Program-made: the position numbers and the translations under genes
Shown here: piece after piece, positions 1 through 4,258 of the stretch
Layout of the letters: each line of letters begins with the position of its first letter
Numbering within the stretch: position 1 is the stretch's first letter
Source of the DNA: an uncultured Intrasporangium sp.
Lineage (GTDB): Bacteria; Actinomycetota; Actinomycetes; Actinomycetales; Dermatophilaceae
Assembly (NCBI GenBank): GCA_937873285.1
Contig: CALMNV010000126.1
Coordinates: forward strand, 1-5,921
Reading direction: 5' to 3'
Length of the DNA stretch: 5,921 bases
Notes under the pieces: generated by a model
What the model was told of the DNA's origin: nothing
The model's database searches: none
What the model saw: the letters and a program-made list of their open reading frames with translations, nothing else

Positions 1-284
1 GTGAGCGACAGGCTGGCAAGGTCCTGGCTGCCGGTGTTGCGCAGCGTCACCGCACGCTGCACGGTGTCACCGGGCACGAGACCGGTGGCGGCCACCGTGA
101 GCCGGTTGGCAGGCCCCGCCGCGCCGAGCCTGACCTCGACCGTGCCGCTGCCCACCGCCTGGGTCGCCGACGTCGTCGACGTGAAGGAGCCGAACGTGCC
201 GAGGCCCGCCACACCGGCGGCTGCCGCGACGAGGGCGACGGAGGCGAGGATCTTGACGGAGGCGGTGGTCTTCGTGGTGCGCAT
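1..284 (-). CDS. TasA/camelysin-type secreted protein with SipW-like signal peptide (C-terminus beyond window)
   Basis: The N-terminal 94 residues are present; the reading frame stays open to the left edge, so the C-terminus is missing. The start is MRTTKTTASVK, followed by a long Ala/Val/Gly-rich hydrophobic stretch (about residues 12-29) and then GTFGSFTSTTSATQ (29-42). The aromatic-plus-Ser/Thr pattern just after the hydrophobic core is typical of SipW-dependent signal peptides in the TasA/CalY family; cleavage probably falls around residue 40. The mature part continues with a GSGTVEVRLG segment (45-54) and GLVPGDTVQRAVTLRNTGSQ (68-87), which resembles the 'LKPGD...F.N.GS' stretch of TasA. 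Family members are exported, sometimes fibre-forming, surface or matrix proteins; some are annotated as camelysin (peptidase M73), often without proven protease activity. The ATG at 284 is supported by GAAGGA upstream. It follows the apbE operon in the same direction but behind a hairpin, so it probably has its own promoter. The family call is by pattern recognition; function in this organism is unknown. Confidence 0.75.
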   Translation of the reverse strand, partial: MRTTKTTASVKILASVALVAAAAGVAGLGTFGSFTSTTSATQAVGSGTVEVRLGAAGPANRLTVAATGLVPGDTVQRAVTLRNTGSQDLASLSL

Positions 285-294
285 GGCGTGCTGA

Positions 295-300
295 TCCTTC
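295..300 (-). promoter_or_regulatory. Ribosome-binding site of the TasA-like gene
   Basis: Minus-strand GAAGGA lies 10 nt upstream of the ATG at 284. It is the only purine-rich Shine-Dalgarno match nearby and fixes the start of a gene that is otherwise recognised only from its signal peptide and first domain strand. Confidence 0.6.
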
Positions 301-331
301 GTCGAGCCCAGGATGCCCGGGGAGTCGGTCG

Positions 332-374
332 CCGGCACCGTGGCTGTTCGTGCTGGCAGGACCAACAGTGCCGG
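332..374. repeat. Long imperfect dyad / potential leader hairpin upstream of the TasA-like gene
   Basis: The core is a 25-bp dyad at 344-368. Arm CTGTTCGTGCTG (344-355) faces CAGGACCAACAG (357-368) around a central G, with 10 of 12 positions complementary. Outside it, CCGGCA (332-337) is perfectly complementary to TGCCGG (369-374), with a 6-nt bulge on one side (338-343). It lies about 50-90 nt upstream of the TasA-like start. It could be an operator or a structured 5' leader. I see no convincing -35/-10 pair in this gap to decide between them. Confidence 0.45.
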
Positions 375-414
375 GACAGTCTCAAGGAACAAGGCGGCCA
401 GACTGCAGCAGAAC

Positions 415-432
415 CGCAAGAAACGCGCAAGA
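415..432. repeat. 11-bp-period direct repeat (CGCAAGA x2)
   Basis: CGCAAGA occurs at 415-421 and again at 426-432, exactly one helical turn apart (TCTTGCG twice on the minus strand). Paired half-sites at 11-bp spacing are typical of OmpR/PhoB-type response-regulator binding. It lies about 130-150 nt upstream of the TasA-like gene, so a regulatory site is possible. A 7-mer pair could also arise by chance. Confidence 0.3.
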
Positions 433-486
433 TCCCCGCTTCCGGACACAGCCAGACGTATGCCGCCGCGCCTGGCGGTCATCGCC

Positions 487-508
487 GTCCGCGAGGTGGC
501 TCGCGGAC
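487..508 (-). terminator. Terminator-like hairpin after apbE
   Basis: GTCCGCGAG (487-495) and CTCGCGGAC (500-508) form a perfect 9-bp, GC-rich stem with a 4-nt loop, beginning 5 nt past the apbE stop in the direction of transcription. There is no U-tract, which is common for actinobacterial terminators. A weaker 4-bp stem (GGCG 474-477 with CGCC 483-486) follows directly. It marks the likely end of the reductase/FMN-binding/apbE transcript and separates it from the TasA-like gene. Confidence 0.65.
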
Positions 509-513
509 ACGCT

Positions 514-1287
514 TCACAGCGTCAGGGAGCGGTAGCCCGGCGCCTCCGTCCCGAAGGACAGGACGGTGGCCGGCCCACCGACGAACAGCGCGGTCGCCCA
601 GACGTCGGCCCAGAGCAGCGTGGGCCCCGCCACCGTCACCGACCCCACCCGCCCGACCATGGCGCCGGTGGCCGGGTCGTAGAGGTGAGCGCCCCGCGCC
701 GCCGTCCCCGACGTGGCGATCGCACCGCTCGTGACGGACAGGGTGGCGGCGATGCGTGAACGGTCACCCGGGTCCTCGATCCCCACCCGCCAGGTCACCG
801 CTCCCGGATCGGAGGCCGGCAGGTCCGGCGCCGCATCGACGAGCACGTCACCACCGGCGTTGATGCAGAAGGAGACCCGAGACAGCTCCCGCAGCGCGCC
901 GGCCGCCCGGTCGACAGCCCAGCCCTTGACCAGCCCCGTCGGGTCGAACCCAAGGCCGCCGTCCCCCTCCGGCAGCAGCGTGGTGAAGGCACCGGCGGTG
1001 CGTCGCGCGGCCTCCTCCCCGATGGCGAGCGCCTCGCCGACGAGCGGGTGGCACTGCTGCAGGGTCAGCTCACCCCGGCGCAGCCGCAGCACGTCCGAGT
1101 CGGCGCGATACGTCGAGAAGATCCGATCCATCTCCCGCAGCACGTCGAAGGTTGCCGACACGGCACGCGCGGCGCGGAGGGAGGAGACGTCGTCACCGCG
1201 CAGGTGGATGCTGACCGGCATACCCATGACGTGCTCGACCCAGGCCTTGCGGGGCAGCACGTCGCGGGCCACGTCGCCCGCGCTCAC
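514..1287 (-). CDS. apbE: FAD:protein FMN transferase (ApbE family)
   Basis: ApbE cleaves FAD and transfers FMN through a phosphoester bond to Thr/Ser in target flavoproteins, using Mg2+. The 257 residues contain the family landmarks in order: HVMGMPVSIHL (19-29), FSTYRADSDV (57-66), FDPTGLVKGWAVDRA (114-128, the FAD-site block), INAGGDV (142-148), ATSG (191-194), HLYDPATG (201-208), SVTVAGP (216-222) and WADVWATA (226-233). In the last motif D228 and T232 match the metal-binding Asp/Thr pair of the family. The GTG start at 1287 overlaps the TGA of the upstream gene (GTGA), suggesting translational coupling. GTG codons at 1272 and 1260 are alternatives, and none has a strong ribosome-binding site. 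The protein is shorter than lipoprotein ApbEs (about 330 residues) and has no signal peptide or lipobox, even if the frame is followed upstream. The obvious substrate is the FMN-binding protein encoded immediately upstream. Confidence 0.93.
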   Translation of the reverse strand: MSAGDVARDVLPRKAWVEHVMGMPVSIHLRGDDVSSLRAARAVSATFDVLREMDRIFSTYRADSDVLRLRRGELTLQQCHPLVGEALAIGEEAARRTAGAFTTLLPEGDGGLGFDPTGLVKGWAVDRAAGALRELSRVSFCINAGGDVLVDAAPDLPASDPGAVTWRVGIEDPGDRSRIAATLSVTSGAIATSGTAARGAHLYDPATGAMVGRVGSVTVAGPTLLWADVWATALFVGGPATVLSFGTEAPGYRSLTL

Positions 1288-1817
1288 TGGTGGGAGCGGT
1301 CGATGGCAGACTGGAGGGACTGCACGTAGCCGTCGTAGGTGTACGTCGCGCCGGAGACCACGTCGATGGTCGCCGACTGGGCGGTCACGGCCTCCTCGTT
1401 GTAGACGGGGACGGCCTGGCTGTTGATCATCTGGTCCCGCCCGCTGCCCGAGGGCGCCTGAAGAGCGTCGGCGCTCGTGATCCTGCCGTTCTGGAGCGTG
1501 ATCTGCACCTGCACGGGCCCGTAGGGAGTCATCACCGGGTCCCCCGCCACGGTCTTCGGTGCGGTGGAGCCCGATGGCGACGAGGGGGCCGACGGCTTGC
1601 TCGACGAGCCTGCCGGCGCACCTCCCGGCGCCTGCGCCGGCTGCGGCTGCTGACCCGGGCTCACGCCGGCTGCCGGGCCGTTCGCCTGCTGCGAGGTGCC
1701 GGCAAGTCGACGGGTGTCGGCCGTGGCGACCGGTTGGGAGGAGCGAGAGGTGTTGTAGCTGAAGAGCAGGACGAGCACGGTGAGGGTGCTCATCGCCCAG
1801 GTGACGATGCGCCGCAT
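1284..1817 (-). CDS. Membrane-anchored FMN-binding domain protein with SGAT flavinylation site
   Basis: This 177-residue protein has three parts. An N-terminal hydrophobic segment (about 4-20, after MRR) acts as an uncleaved anchor or signal. A low-complexity linker rich in Pro, Gly, Ala, Ser and Gln follows (about 41-90). The C-terminal FMN_bind domain (about 91-175) carries the family pattern: YGPVQVQITLQNGRI (99-113), then DVVSGATYTYDGY (152-164). In NqrC and RnfG the last Thr of S/T-G-A-T carries covalent FMN; here that is T158, with the expected Asp (D152) ahead of the motif. The layout suggests a flavin domain on a flexible tether outside the membrane. It starts 44 nt after the reductase stop and overlaps apbE by 4 nt, so electron donor, flavin carrier and flavinylating enzyme are made together. 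There is no Tat twin-arginine consensus and no lipobox. The domain call is firm; the electron acceptor is unknown. Confidence 0.9.
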   Translation of the reverse strand: MRRIVTWAMSTLTVLVLLFSYNTSRSSQPVATADTRRLAGTSQQANGPAAGVSPGQQPQPAQAPGGAPAGSSSKPSAPSSPSGSTAPKTVAGDPVMTPYGPVQVQITLQNGRITSADALQAPSGSGRDQMINSQAVPVYNEEAVTAQSATIDVVSGATYTYDGYVQSLQSAIDRSHQ

Positions 1818-1823
1818 GAGAGG

Positions 1824-1829
1824 CTCCTT
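1824..1829 (-). promoter_or_regulatory. Ribosome-binding site of the FMN-binding protein gene
   Basis: Minus-strand AAGGAG ends 6 nt before the ATG at 1817. It is the strongest Shine-Dalgarno match in the window, lies in the 44-nt gap after the reductase stop, and confirms this start. Confidence 0.8.
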
Positions 1830-1861
1830 GGTCGCGCAGGGCGGGTCGGTCGATGGGGCGG

Positions 1862-3289
1862 TCAGTAGCTGAAGCGCTCGGAGTGCACAGCCTCGGCGGG
1901 CACCCCCGCAGCGCGTGCGGCCTGCTGGACCGCGTCCATCCAGGGCGGATGGCCGCAGACGAAGACGTCACGGTCGGCCACGTCGGGCGCGATCCGGAGC
2001 AGGGCCTCGGCGTCGTCGAGGTGGCCCAGCTGCGCGGGCAGCCAGCTGGCCCGTTCGCGGTTGCGGTGCCCCACGACCGCGACGACCTTGGCCCCCTTGT
2101 CCTGGGCGAGGTCCAGCAGCTCGTCGGTGAGGACCAGGTCGTCCTGCCTGCCGACGCGGTAGACGAGGACCGTGTCCTCCCGCCCCGCCGGCAGCTCCTC
2201 GAGAAGGGCCCGCATCGGGGTGATGCCGATGCCGGCGCCGACGAGCAACGTCTTGCGCCTGACCTTCGCACCGGCATGGAGCCGGCCGTAGGGCCCCTCG
2301 ATGAGCACCCTGGTCCCGGGTCGAAGCGTGCGCAGCCGGTCGGAGCCGGGGCCGACCGCCTCGCCCGTGATCCGCAGCGTCCGCCCGTCGGGAGCGGCAG
2401 ACAGCGAGAAGGGCTTGGCCCGGCTGGCGCCCGGCCCGTCGAGGAAGCGCCACTGGAAGAACTGGCCAGCGCGCACCGGCAGCCGGTGGAGTGAGCGGCC
2501 GGCCATGACGACGGTCGTGACGCTCGGGGACTCGACGACGACGTCTGCGACGACCAGGCGGTGCCGCGCCGAGCGCAGGGCCGGAAGGAGCAGGCGGAAG
2601 GCGAGGACGGCGCCCAGCGCCGCGGCATACAGCCCCCACCAGAACGCGGTGGCGACGGCACTGGAGCGGAAGTCCAGACCGGTCCACAGCTGGTGCGGCA
2701 GCGCGAGACCGGCGCCGAGGTAGGCGTAGAGGTGCAGCAGGTGCCAGGACTCGTAGCGCAGCCGGGTCCGCGCCGCACGAATCGAGGTGACGACGACAAG
2801 GACGAGGGCGATGGTCCCCGCCAGGGCGAGCAGCATGCCCGGGTAGGTGAGCACCTGCTCGACGAACGTGCTGACCACACTGCTCCCTGCGCTGGCGGCG
2901 TAGCCGACGACGATGAGCGCGATGTGGGCCAGCATGAGGTTGAAGCTGGAGAAGCCGACGAGCCGGTGGACCCGCGCCAGCTCGTCCTGGCCCCAGGCCT
3001 GCTCCACGAGGGGGATCCGGGCCATGAGCAGCACTTGGAGGAGCAGGAGGACCGAGGCGAGCAGTCCGGTCAGCCGGCCCAGGGTCGTGATCCCGTCCGC
3101 TGCGTTGCCGAAGGAGAGCCCCCCGCCGGCTACCCAGAGGCTCACGACGAAGAGCACGAGCGCCCAGGCCACGGCTGCGGACAGGTCGCGCCACCAGAGC
3201 GGCACAGCACGTGGACCGGCGGTGCGGACGGTCGACATCGGTATGCCGTGCGCGTCCGGCAGGGCTGCTGCGCTCATGCTCCTGAGCAT
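1862..3289 (-). CDS. Ferric-reductase-like transmembrane flavocytochrome (FAD/NAD(P)H oxidoreductase)
   Basis: This 475-residue protein joins a ferric-reductase-like membrane domain to a ferredoxin-NADP reductase module. Hydrophobic segments lie near residues 36-56, 70-90, 112-131, 148-170, 184-199 and 211-236. Candidate heme ligands are H108 and H122 (14 apart) and H183/H186 and H199, matching the paired histidines that hold two b hemes in NOX/FRE proteins. The soluble part has an FAD-binding block (KPFSLSA, 292-298), EGPYG (331-335), a nucleotide-binding glycine motif VGAGIGITPM (350-359), CGHPPWMDAV (445-454) and the usual aromatic C-terminus ERFSY. Expected activity: oxidise cytoplasmic NAD(P)H and pass electrons across the membrane. 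The ATG at 3289 has GGGGAG 6 nt upstream; M5 (3277) and M18 (3238) lack properly spaced sites. The next genes encode an FMN-binding protein and ApbE, so a tethered flavin is the likely next carrier. Ferric iron, oxygen or another acceptor cannot be told from sequence. Confidence 0.9.
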   Translation of the reverse strand: MLRSMSAAALPDAHGIPMSTVRTAGPRAVPLWWRDLSAAVAWALVLFVVSLWVAGGGLSFGNAADGITTLGRLTGLLASVLLLLQVLLMARIPLVEQAWGQDELARVHRLVGFSSFNLMLAHIALIVVGYAASAGSSVVSTFVEQVLTYPGMLLALAGTIALVLVVVTSIRAARTRLRYESWHLLHLYAYLGAGLALPHQLWTGLDFRSSAVATAFWWGLYAAALGAVLAFRLLLPALRSARHRLVVADVVVESPSVTTVVMAGRSLHRLPVRAGQFFQWRFLDGPGASRAKPFSLSAAPDGRTLRITGEAVGPGSDRLRTLRPGTRVLIEGPYGRLHAGAKVRRKTLLVGAGIGITPMRALLEELPAGREDTVLVYRVGRQDDLVLTDELLDLAQDKGAKVVAVVGHRNRERASWLPAQLGHLDDAEALLRIAPDVADRDVFVCGHPPWMDAVQQAARAAGVPAEAVHSERFSY

Positions 3290-3290
3290 G
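3275..3290. repeat. Perfect 16-bp palindrome over the reductase start codon
   Basis: CATGCTC (3275-3281) and GAGCATG (3284-3290) are perfect inverted repeats around a 2-bp centre. The palindrome contains both the annotated ATG (3289) and the in-frame ATG of codon 5 (3277). In RNA it can fold into a 6-bp stem with a CAGG loop enclosing the start codon. It may be a translational control element, an operator, or chance. Confidence 0.5.
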
Positions 3291-3295
3291 GGCCG

Positions 3296-3301
3296 CTCCC
3301 C
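3296..3301 (-). promoter_or_regulatory. Ribosome-binding site of the ferric-reductase-like gene
   Basis: Minus-strand GGGGAG lies 6 nt before the ATG at 3289. It favours this start over M5, whose AGGAG is only 1 nt away, and over M18, which has none. Confidence 0.65.
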
Positions 3302-3319
3302 TGTGCGGCTCCTGTGCGG
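3300..3319. repeat. 11-bp-period direct repeat (CCTGTGCGG x2) at the reductase leader
   Basis: CCTGTGCGG is present at 3300-3308 and 3311-3319, one helical turn apart, directly upstream of and touching the ribosome-binding site. This would suit a tandem half-site for a repressor or response regulator of the redox operon. No known family box (IdeR/DtxR, Fur) is recognisable. Confidence 0.35.
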
Positions 3320-3350
3320 TGCTCAGGGTCGCGGTGTGAGCCGGGGGCGC

Positions 3351-3366
3351 TCTCGGGTCGCCGAGA
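3351..3366. repeat. Short perfect inverted repeat in the reductase upstream gap
   Basis: TCTCGG (3351-3356) and CCGAGA (3361-3366) pair perfectly around GTCG. It is 60-80 nt upstream of the reductase start and could be an operator or a small leader hairpin. Six-base stems are common in GC-rich DNA, so the weight is low. Confidence 0.3.
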
Positions 3367-3404
3367 TGCCGCGCGGTGAGACGATCGCGGCGGCGACAAG
3401 CCTG

Positions 3405-3422
3405 CAGCCCGCCACAGGGCTG
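3405..3422 (-). terminator. Possible terminator hairpin after the TSUP transporter gene
   Basis: CAGCCC (3405-3410) and GGGCTG (3417-3422) form a perfect 6-bp stem with a 6-nt loop about 25 nt past the transporter stop. It has no T-run. It would separate the proS/transporter transcript from the redox operon, but it is weaker than the hairpin after apbE. No clear promoter can be recognised in the rest of this 158-nt gap. Confidence 0.4.
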
Positions 3423-3447
3423 TCTCCAGGGCCGCGCCTCCTCGAGG

Positions 3448-4230
3448 TCAGGCCCACCAGCCGAGGAGGCTGCCGCCGATCTTCAGCACGAACGCGGAGA
3501 CGATCGCGATGAAGAGCGCACGGACGAAGCCGCTCCCTCGGGCCACGGCGGTCCGCGCTCCGACGTAGCCTCCGACGAGGTTGGCCCCCGCAATGACGAG
3601 GGCGACCTTGACGAGGACGAGCCCCAGCGGGGCGAACACCGTCAGCGCGCCGAGGTTCGTCGCGAAGTTGGCGATCTTTGCCTTCGCGCTCGCCTCGAGG
3701 AAGTTGTAGCCGAGCAGCCCGACGAGGGCGAAGACGAGGAACGAGCCCGTCCCGGGTCCCAGCGCACCGTCGTAGGCGCCGATGAGCAAGCCGGTGAGCA
3801 TGGCGAGCCCGACGTGCTTGTGACCGGAGAAGCGCCGGATCGACTCGCGGCCGAGATCGGGCTGGAGCAGCGTGTAGCTGCCGACGAGGACGAGCAGCGC
3901 GAGGATGATGGGGTTGAACGCCGCCTTGGGGATGTGCAGACCGACCAGCGCTCCCCCGACGGACCCGGCGTACGCCACTGCCGCCATCGGCAGGGCGGTG
4001 CGCAGGTCGGGGCGCACCCGCCGGTAGTAGGTCACTGAGCTGACCGTGGTGCCGAAGATCGAGCCGAACTTGTTCGTCGCCAGCAGCTGGGCGGGCGTGG
4101 CGCCGGGCAGGGCGACGAGCAGCGCCGGCAGCTGCACGAGGCCGCCGCCGCCGACGACCGCGTCGATCCAGCCCGCCGCGAAGGCGGCGACCGCCAGGAA
4201 CGCCAGGGTCGTCGAAGTGGGGTCGCTCAC
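3448..4230 (-). CDS. TSUP (TauE/SafE) family membrane transporter
   Basis: This is a hydrophobic 260-residue protein with the two-fold repeat of the TSUP family (formerly DUF81). The first half has GWIDAVVGGGGLVQLPALL (20-38) and TNKFGSIFGTTVSSVTYYRR (52-71). The second half repeats the theme with GAYDGALGPGTGSFLVFALV (151-170) and KIANFATNLGALTVF (185-199). About seven to eight membrane segments fit along the chain. Family members move sulfite, sulfoacetate or other small organic and sulfur anions, mostly outward; the substrate here is not determinable. I chose the GTG at 4230 because it gives a standard family N-terminus. An in-frame ATG at 4302 would add 24 Arg/Ser-rich residues overlapping the proS end and is unlikely. 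There is no clear ribosome-binding site, and the gap to the proS stop is only 28 nt without a hairpin, so translation may follow proS read-through transcription. Confidence 0.88.
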   Translation of the reverse strand: MSDPTSTTLAFLAVAAFAAGWIDAVVGGGGLVQLPALLVALPGATPAQLLATNKFGSIFGTTVSSVTYYRRVRPDLRTALPMAAVAYAGSVGGALVGLHIPKAAFNPIILALLVLVGSYTLLQPDLGRESIRRFSGHKHVGLAMLTGLLIGAYDGALGPGTGSFLVFALVGLLGYNFLEASAKAKIANFATNLGALTVFAPLGLVLVKVALVIAGANLVGGYVGARTAVARGSGFVRALFIAIVSAFVLKIGGSLLGWWA

Positions 4231-4258
4231 GCCCAACCGCCGCTCACGCGCGGAACGG

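Noticed and set aside
1..294. Plus-strand reading frame at the left edge starting with GTG, and a minus-strand frame at 47-430.
   Set aside because: The region is explained by the TasA-like gene on the minus strand with a ribosome-binding site and signal peptide; the other two frames show no recognisable protein features.
285..513. Sigma-70-like promoter, riboswitch, tRNA or small RNA in the largest intergenic gap.
   Set aside because: No convincing -35/-10 pair, known riboswitch core or tRNA arms could be recognised; only the hairpin, dyad and direct repeat described are supportable.
1764..1817. Tat signal in the FMN-binding protein because of MRR at the N-terminus.
   Set aside because: The residues after RR do not fit the twin-arginine consensus; it reads as a simple positive-charge start before a hydrophobic anchor.
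1288..2880. The apbE frame stays open far upstream, giving a 788-codon reading frame (514-2880).
   Set aside because: Upstream of about 1287 the translation is Arg/Ser/Pro-rich nonsense lying over the real FMN-binding and reductase genes in other frames. ApbE homology begins only near 1240, so this is not a fusion.
1290..4038. Long plus-strand reading frames opposite the minus-strand genes (for example 1290-1868, 1853-2494, 2561-3379, 3376-4038).
   Set aside because: They mirror GC-rich codons of the real genes, have Arg/Gly/Asp-biased composition without domain motifs, and lack ribosome-binding sites.
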